Below are positions 45,090 through 52,870 of a DNA stretch of 64,000 nucleotides, piece after piece. The stretch lies in contig NZ_CP061725.1 in the NCBI RefSeq assembly GCF_014764405.1, forward strand, positions 496,001 to 560,000. The letters are read 5' to 3'. The DNA is from Micromonospora craniellae. Lineage in GTDB: Bacteria > Actinomycetota > Actinomycetes > Mycobacteriales > Micromonosporaceae. Each line of letters opens with the position of its first letter. Position 1 is the first letter of the stretch. The position numbers and the translations under genes are program-made. The notes beneath the pieces are model-generated. The model searched no databases. It had not been told where the DNA came from and worked only from the letters and a program-made list of their open reading frames with translations.

Positions 45090-45126
45090 GGACGGCCCGT
45101 CCCCGTTGATCGGGGGCGGGCCGTCC
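45090..45126. terminator. Bidirectional terminator between the secreted-protein operon and yebC
   Basis: 15-bp arms (45090-45104 and 45112-45126) with one mismatch between convergent genes. Confidence 0.72.
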
Positions 45127-45151
45127 CGGTGTGCGTCGGAGGTGCGGCCGG

Positions 45152-45901
45152 TCAGCCGACCGCCTCCATCACCTCGTCGCTGATGTCGAAGTTGGCGAAC
45201 ACGTTCTGCACGTCGTCGCTGTCCTCCAGCACGTCGATCAGCTTGAAGATCTTGCGCGCGCCCTCCTCGTCCAGCGGCACGGTCACGCTGGGGATGAGCG
45301 AGGACTCGGCCGACTCGTACTCGATGCCGGCGTCCCGCAGCGCGGTCCGCACGGCAATCAGGTCACCCGGCTCGGAGACCACCTCGAACGCCTCGCCCAG
45401 GTCGTTGACCTCCTCGGCGCCCGCGTCGAGGACCGCCAGCATCACGTCGTCCTCGGTGGCGCCCGCCTTCGGCACGATCACCACGCCCTTGCGGGAGAAC
45501 ATGTACGACACCGAGCCGGCGTCGGCGAACGAGCCGCCGTTGCGGGTCAGCGCGGTGCGTACCTCGGTGGCGGCGCGGTTGCGGTTGTCGGTCAGGCACT
45601 CGATGAGCAGCGCGACGCCGTTCGGGCCGTACCCCTCATACATGATCGTCTGGTAGTCGGCGCCGCCGGCCTCCAGGCCGGAGCCGCGCTTGACCGCCCG
45701 GTCGATGTTGTCGTTGGGGACCGAGCTCTTCTTGGCCTTCTGGATCGCGTCGAAGAGGGTCGGATTGCCGGCCGGGTCACCGCCACCGGTCCGCGCCGCG
45801 ACCTCGACGTTCTTGATCAGCTTGGCGAACATCTTGCCGCGCTTGGCGTCGATGACCGCCTTCTTGTGCTTGGTCGTCGCCCACTTTGAGTGGCCGGACA
45901 T
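45152..45901 (-). CDS. yebC: YebC/PmpR-family DNA-binding regulatory protein
   Basis: 249 residues, three-domain YebC fold. Begins MSGHSKWATTKHKKAVIDAK, the family signature; also KGVVIVPKAGATEDDVMLAV and VPLDEEGARKIFKLIDVLED. YebC proteins were first described as transcription regulators and more recently as translation factors that help ribosomes at proline stretches. ATG preceded by GGAGGTAAC. In related genomes it lies between pdxT and ruvC; here both neighbours are displaced, by 4.7 kb and 24.7 kb. Confidence 0.95.
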   Translation of the reverse strand: MSGHSKWATTKHKKAVIDAKRGKMFAKLIKNVEVAARTGGGDPAGNPTLFDAIQKAKKSSVPNDNIDRAVKRGSGLEAGGADYQTIMYEGYGPNGVALLIECLTDNRNRAATEVRTALTRNGGSFADAGSVSYMFSRKGVVIVPKAGATEDDVMLAVLDAGAEEVNDLGEAFEVVSEPGDLIAVRTALRDAGIEYESAESSLIPSVTVPLDEEGARKIFKLIDVLEDSDDVQNVFANFDISDEVMEAVG

Positions 45902-46105
45902 CTGTTACCTCCGTTGCTACCCGCCGTCTGCATCGACCGCACCGCACACGCACCGCTCCGCACCCGCGCACGCGGTGGTGCCGGTCAGCTCTGGTGGAAG
46001 CCGTGGCGGGCAGATGGCCCTGCCGAATCTCGACAATCCTACCGACGCGCGGCGGGTGGCCGTCACCCGCCGCACGTCAGCCGCCGGCCTGATCTCCCCC
46101 GCTGA

Positions 46106-46333
46106 CTACAGACCAGGCAAAAGCCACTCCCCTGTCCGATATACGCCCAGCACGGTGACCTCGGACATCTCCTGCTGCTCGCAGCGCTCCTCCAGCCCCG
46201 CCCGGAACCGGCCGAACGCCGCCAGCGACGGCAGCGGATCCGGCAGGTGCGGGCCCGACACCACGTCGACGAAGGTGTGCCCGTCGTCGAGGCGGTCCGG
46301 GCGGACCCGGCACCTGATCAGCATCGTGGTCAC
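46106..46333 (-). CDS. Small hypothetical protein
   Basis: 75 residues (TTMLIRCRVRPDRLDDGHTF..., ending TGEWLLPGL); not recognised. It has a regular mix of charged and hydrophobic residues and normal codon use. GTG 46333 or ATG 46324 could be the start. The preceding minus-strand frame ends 3 bases upstream, so it was probably the second gene of a small operon whose first gene is now broken. Confidence 0.5.
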   Translation of the reverse strand: MTTMLIRCRVRPDRLDDGHTFVDVVSGPHLPDPLPSLAAFGRFRAGLEERCEQQEMSEVTVLGVYRTGEWLLPGL

Positions 46334-46336
46334 CGC

Positions 46337-46545
46337 TCACCCGCCCGCCGCGTCGCCGGCCACCGCCGGGACCGCCTGGCCTGCCTCGCCCGCCTGGCCC
46401 GGGTCGGTGCGGCGCTCGGCGACCGCCGCCACGATCTCGGTGAGCGCCTCGGCGCGCTCGGCGGCGGGCGCGATCCGTCCCGGCGCCGTCGGGTCGTCGC
46501 GGTCCTCGTCGCTGAAATCGAAGTCGGTGAGGACCGACAGTTCGA
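46337..46545 (-). pseudogene. C-terminal remnant of an unknown acidic protein
   Basis: A minus-strand frame ends ...AVAGDAAGG with a stop at 46337-46339 and contains an acidic segment VELSVLTDFDFSDEDRDD with coding-like composition. No start is available before it runs into the antisense of the XRE gene near 46550. It looks like the tail of a gene whose 5' part has been removed together with the head of the divergent XRE gene. Confidence 0.35.
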
Positions 46546-47342
46546 CCGGGTGGCGACCGGCACCGTCCGGCCCGCGACGGCGTACCCCGGGGCTGCGGCG
46601 GGCGGAACTGGCCACGTTGGCACAGGTCAGCGTGGAATACCTGACCCGACTCGAACAGGGCCGCGACACTCGACCGTCACCCGAGATCCTCGCCGCGCTG
46701 GCAAACGCCCTCCGGCTCGACGGGGACGGCCGGAGCCACCTGCGACGGCTCGCGTCGGTCGAGCACAGCCAGCAGTTGTGCGAGGGGCGTCACCCGACCG
46801 CCTCGCGTACCGTCCGGCCGGAGGTCCGGGCGCTGCTGGACGCGCTGCGGGACCGGCCCGCGTGCCTGCTCAACCGGCTCGGCGACGTGCTGGCCTGGAA
46901 CGAGCCGTTCGACCGGGTGGCCCGACCGCTCGGGTTGCTCGACGGCGACCGGCCCAACCTGGTGTGGTTCGTCTTCGCCGACGAGCGCGCCCGCGACCAC
47001 GTACCGGACTGGGCGGAGCTGGCCGACCAGCAGGTGGCCGAGCTGCACCGGCGCCGTCAGGGCGATCCGGACACCGACGCGTTCGCCGAGCGCCTCGCCG
47101 CGACGGTGGGGACGGCCTTCGCCTCGCGGTGGCAGCGGCGTCCGGTGGCGGTGCAGGCCAGCGGCGTGCGCCGGTTACGGCATCCGGAGGTCGGGCCGCT
47201 GCGCCTGGCGTACGAGACGCTCGAACTCGCCGACGACGGGCAGCGGCTGCTGGTCCACCTGCCGGCCGATGCCGCCTGCGCCGAGGCGCTGGACCGGCTG
47301 CTGGGTCGGCGGCCCGGCGCCCTGCGTTCGGCGGCCGGCTAG
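46527..47342 (+). CDS. XRE-family regulator (MmyB-like), N-terminus apparently missing
   Basis: About 271 residues from GTG 46527. Helix-turn-helix: GPRRRTPGLRRAELATLAQV then SVEYLTRLEQGRDTRPSPEI, followed by the MmyB-type ligand domain (LLDALRDRPACLLNRLGDVL, AWNEPFDRVARPLGLLDGDR, LRLAYETLELADDGQRLLVH). The family normally begins with a helix of the form LRRRREAL about 20 residues before GPRRRTPGLRR; that helix is absent and upstream sequence belongs to another gene on the opposite strand. Probably a beheaded, nonfunctional or reprogrammed regulator. A small hairpin follows at 47348-47361. Confidence 0.7.
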   Translation: MRTDSSTGWRPAPSGPRRRTPGLRRAELATLAQVSVEYLTRLEQGRDTRPSPEILAALANALRLDGDGRSHLRRLASVEHSQQLCEGRHPTASRTVRPEVRALLDALRDRPACLLNRLGDVLAWNEPFDRVARPLGLLDGDRPNLVWFVFADERARDHVPDWAELADQQVAELHRRRQGDPDTDAFAERLAATVGTAFASRWQRRPVAVQASGVRRLRHPEVGPLRLAYETLELADDGQRLLVHLPADAACAEALDRLLGRRPGALRSAAG

Positions 47343-47441
47343 AAGAACCGCCTCCTGGCGGCTTTCCGACAGAAAACGCAGCCACCGCCGTCGCCTCACA
47401 CCGCAATTCCCCTAAAACGGCCGATGATCGACGTCGGCACA

Positions 47442-47456
47442 TCGGGCAATGCCCGA
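47442..47456. promoter_or_regulatory. Candidate operator upstream of the TraG-like operon
   Basis: TCGGGCA-A-TGCCCGA, a perfect inverted repeat 115 bp before the GTG at 47571, in a 228-bp gap less GC-rich than its surroundings. It could be a regulator site or a short hairpin. Confidence 0.35.
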
Positions 47457-47570
47457 CGATCCGCCGAACAGCCATTCTTCCGACCCTCGGGCACGCTTCT
47501 TTCGGCTGGCCCGGGTGCAACACACTGTCGACATCCTTTGCAGTTGACCGACCCCTCCCGGAGGCGATAC

Positions 47571-48494
47571 GTGCTGGAGCAGTTCGAGGAATTCGGCCAC
47601 GATCTGCCGATGATCGGCAAGGGCGGCGTCAGCGCGCTCAACAAGTTCACACTCATGGTGGAACTGCCGTATGCCCAGGACCTCGACCTTCCGCCCGAGC
47701 GCAAACGCGCCGTGGGGGCCCGGTTGTACCGCAGTGTCGCCGAGGTGCTGGAGGCCGCCGAACTGTACTCGGTGCAGAACCTGCGACTGGACTGGTCCGA
47801 CGGCAACATCGGGATCGTCTACGACGACTCGTCGTTCGGCTTCCAGATGGCCATCCGGCGCGACCTGCGCATCGTCCTCGAACGACCCGGATCGTCGCTA
47901 CGCCTCTTCCACAATTGGTACCGGGTGTTCATGCCCTACATCCAGGGGCTTGTGTCCCGAATCGCCATCGACCTGTCTGACATCCTCCATTCCGATTTCG
48001 ACCTGCAACCGATCCGGACCAGTCACCGATTCTCGCTGCTCACCTACGACTTCGTTCCGGTACGCGCACCCCGCCCGGTCAGCAGCCACCAACTGATCGG
48101 CAGCCTGCTGTCGCACCGCCCCGGCGAGGACGGCCGCTTCCTCTCCGTGCCCAGCGGCGGCGCCGCCGGGCCGCTGCGCACCGGCCGGCTCGACGTGAAG
48201 ATCTCCAACTTCCGGGAGGTCGCCCCCGACGTGCACGTACGCGAGATCTACGACATCCAGGCCCCCTCGAACCAGGGCTACCGCGGCATCTGGCTGGACT
48301 TCTACTGCATCTCCGAGACCGTCGGCGACGGTGACCCGGCCCTGGAGTCGCGCATCGCCCCACGACCCGAGTTTCTGCTGGAGCAGTACCTGATCCCGTA
48401 CCGCGACTTCTTCCGGGACCGCGTCGTCAAGGGCTTCCTCGCCGACTTCTTCAAGGACTGCGAGTTCTCCTGCGCCGTCGGGACCATGCCGTGA
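47571..48494 (+). CDS. Unrecognised protein, first gene of the TraG-like operon
   Basis: 307 residues, no family recognised. No signal peptide or membrane helix; predicted cytoplasmic. N-terminal beta-rich part (ALNKFTLMVELPYAQDLDLP, NLRLDWSDGNIGIVYDDSSF), aromatic middle (LFHNWYRVFMPYIQGLVSRI), and C-terminal half ending PYRDFFRDRVVKGFLADFFK. GTG 47571 has GGAGG 7 bases upstream and excludes a low-complexity upstream extension. The last four bases overlap the next gene (GTGA), so the products are coupled. Only context hints at a role: it travels with a membrane protein and a VirD4/TraG-like ATPase. Confidence 0.78.
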   Translation: MLEQFEEFGHDLPMIGKGGVSALNKFTLMVELPYAQDLDLPPERKRAVGARLYRSVAEVLEAAELYSVQNLRLDWSDGNIGIVYDDSSFGFQMAIRRDLRIVLERPGSSLRLFHNWYRVFMPYIQGLVSRIAIDLSDILHSDFDLQPIRTSHRFSLLTYDFVPVRAPRPVSSHQLIGSLLSHRPGEDGRFLSVPSGGAAGPLRTGRLDVKISNFREVAPDVHVREIYDIQAPSNQGYRGIWLDFYCISETVGDGDPALESRIAPRPEFLLEQYLIPYRDFFRDRVVKGFLADFFKDCEFSCAVGTMP

Positions 48495-49027
48495 CGCAGG
48501 AGACGCTGAACGTCATCCAGTTCGCGGGGCTGGTGGCCACCTTCGTCTGCAGCATCGCCGCGCTCTTCCTGTCCTGGCAGAACAACCGCTCCTCGGACCG
48601 GGAGGTGCGGGTGGCCGCCGAACAGCTGCGGGCTTCGATCATCCCGGTTCCGATGATCCAGGACTCCCGGCTGACCTGGCGAGGGCCGACACTGGTCGTG
48701 CTCTCCGTCCGGCTCCGCAACGTCGGCGCGGGACCGATCCTCGGCATCCAGATCACCGGCATCCGGATCGACCGCACCAGCCTGGCCTTCGAGGCACTGA
48801 GCGCCCCGAAGGCGGACGTCGTCATGCCCACCACCGACGTCGAGCAGCGGCTCCGCTTCGTCGACCCGCCGCAGATCGCGCAGCCGAGTCTGGTGCTCGT
48901 CGAGATCGAGTACTTCGACGTGCTGGGCAACCACTACCAGCAGCCGCTGCCGTTGACGGTCGTCTCCGGCACCGGCAGCGGCGCCATGGCCGGAGTCCGT
49001 CCGGCCCGCATCAGCCGAAACCCCTAG
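48491..49027 (+). CDS. Small single-pass membrane protein of the TraG-like operon
   Basis: 178 residues, family unknown. One N-terminal membrane helix (about 8-30, VIQFAGLVATFVCSIAALFL) is followed by a short helical linker (SDREVRVAAEQLRASI) and a beta-sandwich-like domain (TLVVLSVRLRNVGAGPILGI, SLVLVEIEYFDVLGNHYQQP). The orientation suggests the domain is cytoplasmic or extracytoplasmic; not decidable. It is flanked by a 4-base overlap upstream and a 14-bp gap downstream, hence co-transcribed. It may anchor the partner ATPase, which lacks its own membrane helices (inference). Confidence 0.78.
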   Translation: MTQETLNVIQFAGLVATFVCSIAALFLSWQNNRSSDREVRVAAEQLRASIIPVPMIQDSRLTWRGPTLVVLSVRLRNVGAGPILGIQITGIRIDRTSLAFEALSAPKADVVMPTTDVEQRLRFVDPPQIAQPSLVLVEIEYFDVLGNHYQQPLPLTVVSGTGSGAMAGVRPARISRNP

Positions 49028-49041
49028 AGAGGCAGTCGCGG

Positions 49042-50439
49042 ATGTCCAAGCTCATTCTCGGCCGGGCAGTCGTGCGTCACCTGGAACCCGAGCCGCTGTC
49101 CAAGAGCCAGTTCGCCCAACGGCGGCCCAGCGACACCGGGGTACGCGCCCGAATCGGCCTCGGCGAGGAACACATCATCGACGACGCCGAGCTGGGTCCG
49201 GTGGTCGCCTCGGACGACGACAGCCACCTGATGACGATCGCGCCCACCGGAGCCGGCAAGGGACGGGACGTGATCATCCCGAACCTGCTCACCTACGAGG
49301 GTTCGGTGGTGGTCATCGACCCGAAGGGCGAGAACTACGACGTCACGCACGAGCACCGCCGTACCGTGCTGGGCAACGAGATCGTGCTGCTGGACCCGTT
49401 CGGCGCCAGCCACGGCGGCAGCGACAAACGGGGCTCGCTGAACCCGTTCGACGTGTTCGGCGCACTACGGCGCGACGATGACGCCGCCGAGGAGGCCGAG
49501 GACTTCGGCCGGGTGCTCTCCGACATCCTGATGGGCGGCATCCAGTCCCTGTCCGACCCGTTCTGGGACGAGATGGCGCAGTTGCTGATCGCCGCGCTGG
49601 CCGCCGACCTGATGACCGGCCAGCCGGACCGGCCCGACACCCTGCAGGAGTTGCGTACCCAGCTCTTCGAGTCGGACCTGCGCTACCGGATCGCGGTGGC
49701 GCTCGACACGCGGTCGAAGTCGATGCCGCCGGGCACCCGGCAGGAGTTCGAGATGCTGCTCAGCATCGACGCGGAGAAAACATTCAGCGGGATCGTGGCG
49801 ACCGCCGCCCAGCAACTGGCGGCCTTCAGCTCCCGCCGGACCATGGACGCCACCGCCCGGACGAGCTTCGCCCTGAGCGACCTGACCGACCCCGAGCGGC
49901 GGATCTCCATCTACGTGGTCATCCCGCCGCACAAGCTGCGTACCCATCAACGCCTGCTGCGGGCCTGGGTGGGGTGCCTGCTGTACTACGTGATGAACAG
50001 CCGGTCGATCAACCAGTCCCGGCTGCTGTTCCTCATCGACGAGGCGGCCCAGCTCGGCCGCTTCTCGCTGCTCCAGGAGGCGATCACCCTGCTGCGCGGG
50101 TACGGGTTGCGCACCTGGACCTTCTGGCAGGACCTCGCGCAGTTGTCCAGCCTCTACGGCGTCGCCGCCGAGACCATGATCAACAATTCCGGTGTGCTCC
50201 AGGTGTTCAGCCCGGCGAACTTCGGTGCCGCGACCGCCCTGTCCCTGCGGATCGGGTGCAGCGTCGGTGAACTGCTGCAACTCGCCCCCGACGAGCAGGT
50301 GATCGCGTTCAAGAACGAATGGCCGACGAAGATGGAACGCTTCAACCACCTCACCGACCCGGTCCTGCGCGGCTGGGCCCGCGCCAACCCCCGGCACGGC
50401 AACACGCCACCGCCGCCCGCGCCACCGCCGCCCACGTGA
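49042..50439 (+). CDS. Soluble VirD4/TraG-like (type IV coupling protein) ATPase
   Basis: 465 residues. Walker A APTGAGKG at 67-74, TraG signature VVVIDPKGENYDV near 95, Walker B LLFLIDEAAQLG near 330, and the conserved GLRTWTFWQDLAQLSSLYG and FSPANFGAATALSLRIG after it. T4SS coupling proteins pump DNA or protein through the membrane and carry one or two N-terminal helices; this one has none and starts directly at the motor. No relaxase, VirB or integrase gene is nearby, so conjugation is not its obvious job. The tail is a Pro-rich stretch. Third gene of a tight operon. Confidence 0.85.
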   Translation: MSKLILGRAVVRHLEPEPLSKSQFAQRRPSDTGVRARIGLGEEHIIDDAELGPVVASDDDSHLMTIAPTGAGKGRDVIIPNLLTYEGSVVVIDPKGENYDVTHEHRRTVLGNEIVLLDPFGASHGGSDKRGSLNPFDVFGALRRDDDAAEEAEDFGRVLSDILMGGIQSLSDPFWDEMAQLLIAALAADLMTGQPDRPDTLQELRTQLFESDLRYRIAVALDTRSKSMPPGTRQEFEMLLSIDAEKTFSGIVATAAQQLAAFSSRRTMDATARTSFALSDLTDPERRISIYVVIPPHKLRTHQRLLRAWVGCLLYYVMNSRSINQSRLLFLIDEAAQLGRFSLLQEAITLLRGYGLRTWTFWQDLAQLSSLYGVAAETMINNSGVLQVFSPANFGAATALSLRIGCSVGELLQLAPDEQVIAFKNEWPTKMERFNHLTDPVLRGWARANPRHGNTPPPPAPPPPT

Positions 50440-50512
50440 CCGTACGCCCGTGGCGCCGTCGACCCGTCCGCGCGAACGCGGCCCCGCGTGCCGCCCGCGT
50501 GGGCGCCCGCGT

Positions 50513-50601
50513 GGTCGTGCCGCCCGCGTGGACGCGCGTCCCGCTGTCGGCGGCGCACGTCATCCGGGAGACCGGTCGTGCCGCCCGCGTGGACGCGCGT
50601 C
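50513..50601. repeat. 28-bp direct repeats between the TraG-like gene and pdxT
   Basis: GGTCGTGCCGCCCGCGTGGA... occurs at 50513-50540 and again at 50574-50601, with a partial third copy near 50489-50512. The right copy reaches the pdxT stop (50600-50602). No gene is seen in 50440-50599. Confidence 0.75.
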
Positions 50602-51205
50602 ACCGTGCCGCGCGGACCAGGTCCACGAAGTAGGCGTGCAGGCGGGCGTCGCCGGTGAGTTCCGGATGGAACGAGGTGGCCAGCAGGTTGCCCTGGCGTA
50701 CCGCCACGACCCGACCGGCGGCCGGGCCGGCGGTGACCGTGCCGAGCACCTCGACGTCGTCGCCGACCCGCTCGACCCAGGGGGCGCGGATGAAGACCGC
50801 GTGCAGCGGGCCGCCCTCGACCCCGGCGATCTCCACCGGCGCCTCGAACGAGTCGACCTGGCGGCCGAACGCGTTACGCCGGACGGTCATCGCGATGCCG
50901 TCGAAGCCCCGCTGGTCGGGACGACCGTCGAGCACCTCGGCGGCCAGCATGATCATGCCGGCGCAGGAGCCGTAGACCGGCAGTCCGGCGGCGATGCGCT
51001 TGTCGATCGGCTCACGCAACTCGAAGATGTCCACCAGCTTGCTGATCGTGGTGGACTCCCCGCCCGGGATGACCAGGCCGTCGACCGCGTCCAGCTCCGC
51101 CGGACGGCGTACCGGTCGGGCCTGCGCGCCCGCACCGGTAAGGGCGGCGACGTGCTCGCGGACGTCGCCCTGGAGCGCGAGCACACCGATCACGGGTGGC
51201 GTCAA
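50600..51205 (-). CDS. pdxT: Pyridoxal 5'-phosphate synthase glutaminase subunit PdxT
   Basis: Supplies ammonia from glutamine to PdxS. 201 residues, class I glutamine amidotransferase of the PdxT type: GVLALQGDVREHV at the start, nucleophile Cys81 in VYGSCAGMI, and His180/Glu182 in SFHPELTGD complete the triad. GGEST near residue 49 is the PdxT signature. Follows pdxS with a 74-bp gap occupied by a palindromic repeat. The stop is bounded by 28-bp direct repeats. Confidence 0.96.
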   Translation of the reverse strand: MTPPVIGVLALQGDVREHVAALTGAGAQARPVRRPAELDAVDGLVIPGGESTTISKLVDIFELREPIDKRIAAGLPVYGSCAGMIMLAAEVLDGRPDQRGFDGIAMTVRRNAFGRQVDSFEAPVEIAGVEGGPLHAVFIRAPWVERVGDDVEVLGTVTAGPAAGRVVAVRQGNLLATSFHPELTGDARLHAYFVDLVRAAR

Positions 51206-51222
51206 CTGCGTTCCTTCCGGGT

Positions 51223-51276
51223 GTTAGCAGGGGTCCCCTGCTATGCACGAGGCGTTAGCAGGGGACCCTTCCTTTC
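51223..51276 (+). repeat. Family-A palindromic repeat, copy 5
   Basis: GTTAGCAGGGGTCCCCTGC...GGGGACCCTTCCTTTCAC with centre GCACGAGGCGTTAG, closest to the family consensus. It separates pdxS from pdxT in their operon, and the pdxS stop TGA (51280-51282) lies directly after it. It may reduce pdxT expression or stabilise the pdxS message. Confidence 0.88.
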
Positions 51277-51279
51277 ACA

Positions 51280-52188
51280 TCACCAGCCGCGGTCGGCGAG
51301 ACGGTGCGGGACCGGGATGTCGTCGACGTTGATGCCGACCATCGCCTCGCCGAGCCCCCGGGAGACCTTGGCCAACACGTCCGGGTCGTCGTGGAAGGTC
51401 GTCGCCTTGACGATCGCGGCGGCCCGCTGCGCCGGGTTGCCGGACTTGAAGATGCCGGAGCCGACGAAGACGCCCTCGGCACCGAGCTGCATCATCATCG
51501 CCGCGTCGGCGGGGGTGGCGATACCACCGGCGGTGAACAGCACCACCGGCAGCTTGCCGCTCTCGGCGACCTCCTTGACCAGCTCGTACGGCGCCTGCAA
51601 CTCCTTCGCCGCGACGAACAGCTCGTCGGTCGGCAGCGACGAGAGCCGACGGATCTCCTGGCGGATCTTGCGCATGTGGGTGGTGGCGTTCGAGACGTCA
51701 CCGGTGCCGGCCTCGCCCTTGGAGCGGATCATCGCCGCGCCCTCGGTGATCCGACGCAGCGCCTCGCCCAGGTTGGTCGCGCCGCAGACGAACGGGACGG
51801 TGAACGCCCACTTGTCGATGTGGTTGGCGTAGTCGGCCGGGGTCAGCACCTCGGACTCGTCGACGTAGTCCACGCCGAGGGCCTGGAGGATCTGCGCCTC
51901 GACGAAGTGACCGATGCGGGCCTTGGCCATCACCGGGATCGAGACCGCGTCGATGATGCCGTCGATCATGTCGGGGTCGCTCATCCGGGACACCCCGCCC
52001 TGGGCGCGGATGTCGGCGGGGACCCGCTCCAGCGCCATCACCGCGACCGCACCGGCGTCCTCGGCGATCTTGGCCTGCTCGGGGGTTACCACGTCCATGA
52101 TCACGCCACCCTTGAGCATCTCGGCCATGCCGCGCTTGACGCGGGCGGTGCCGACGACCGGGGTGGCACTGCTACTCGGGGAAGTCAT
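51280..52188 (-). CDS. pdxS: Pyridoxal 5'-phosphate synthase subunit PdxS
   Basis: Makes PLP from ribose 5-phosphate, glyceraldehyde 3-phosphate and ammonia in a 12-mer with PdxT. 302 residues, a (beta/alpha)8 barrel. Starts with the conserved RVKRGMAEMLKGGVIMDVV region after a short Ser-rich leader; the two catalytic lysines are visible as Lys89 (PVMAKARIGH) and Lys157 (IRSKGEAGTGD). The C-terminal QLGAEGVFVGSGIFKSGNP is highly conserved. ATG 52188 with AGGAG upstream. First gene of pdxST; no PdxR regulator is seen nearby. Confidence 0.97.
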   Translation of the reverse strand: MTSPSSSATPVVGTARVKRGMAEMLKGGVIMDVVTPEQAKIAEDAGAVAVMALERVPADIRAQGGVSRMSDPDMIDGIIDAVSIPVMAKARIGHFVEAQILQALGVDYVDESEVLTPADYANHIDKWAFTVPFVCGATNLGEALRRITEGAAMIRSKGEAGTGDVSNATTHMRKIRQEIRRLSSLPTDELFVAAKELQAPYELVKEVAESGKLPVVLFTAGGIATPADAAMMMQLGAEGVFVGSGIFKSGNPAQRAAAIVKATTFHDDPDVLAKVSRGLGEAMVGINVDDIPVPHRLADRGW

Positions 52189-52337
52189 CTGGGACAAGCT
52201 CCTCAGGCGTGCTCGGGCGGGGCGGGCAGCGCAGATGCTACGCGCGGCGCGACGCCCCTCCGACAGCCAATTCCAGGCGTGGTGGCCTGCTCTGTGGCCC
52301 CGGTCACCCACGTGACGAGACCGGCGCGGCGGACGGA

Positions 52338-52844
52338 TCAGCGGGTGCGGACGTCGGCGGCGGGCACGGTGAGGGTCGGGTCGTCGATGTCGAAGTAGCG
52401 TGGCCAGGTGTGCCGCCGCCCCATCCGCAACAGCCGCACCAGCGGCCGACCGCGCGCCGTTCGGGCGTCCCGCACCAGGTCGGTGTGCACCTGCCGGGCC
52501 AGGGCGAGCCGACGGCTGGCCGCGATGACCGCGTCGCAGTCCGGGTCGGATGCGTCGAGTTCGACCGCCCGCAACTGCCTGGTCAGGTCGTTCTCGGCCG
52601 CCTCCCGCTCGTCCGGGCCGGCGTCCAGCGCGATCCGCGCCGCCGCGTACAACTCGACGCCGTACCGGCGCTCGGCCAGCACGGCCGCCGCGGCGGCCCG
52701 ACGCAGCAGGTGGGCGTCCAGGGCGCGCGCGGCGAGTTGCGCGCGGGACTGGAGCCGCTCGACCCGGCCGGCGGTCCAGATGAGGTACGCCGCCACCAGG
52801 GCGACGACCACCGTCGCGCCCACCACCCACCACATGCCCGGCAT
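52338..52844 (-). CDS. Single-pass membrane protein of unknown function
   Basis: 168 residues. One N-terminal helix (MWWVVGATVVVALVAAYLIW), then a helical cytoplasmic part with heptad-like Ala/Leu spacing (AQLAARALDAHLLRRAAAAA, DEREAAENDLTRQLRAVELD, SRRLALARQVHTDLVRDAR) that recalls LemA-type helical bundles, and a short tail. Conserved position between pimA and pdxS in this clade is likely; no enzyme motif is seen. GGGAG precedes ATG 52844. Confidence 0.75.
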   Translation of the reverse strand: MPGMWWVVGATVVVALVAAYLIWTAGRVERLQSRAQLAARALDAHLLRRAAAAAVLAERRYGVELYAAARIALDAGPDEREAAENDLTRQLRAVELDASDPDCDAVIAASRRLALARQVHTDLVRDARTARGRPLVRLLRMGRRHTWPRYFDIDDPTLTVPAADVRTR

Positions 52845-52870
52845 CGTAGTGCTGCTCCCGTTCCTCCCGA

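Noticed and set aside
49042..50439. Conjugative element or type IV secretion system
   Set aside because: Only a coupling-type ATPase is present; no relaxase, VirB4, integrase or att-like tRNA in the window.
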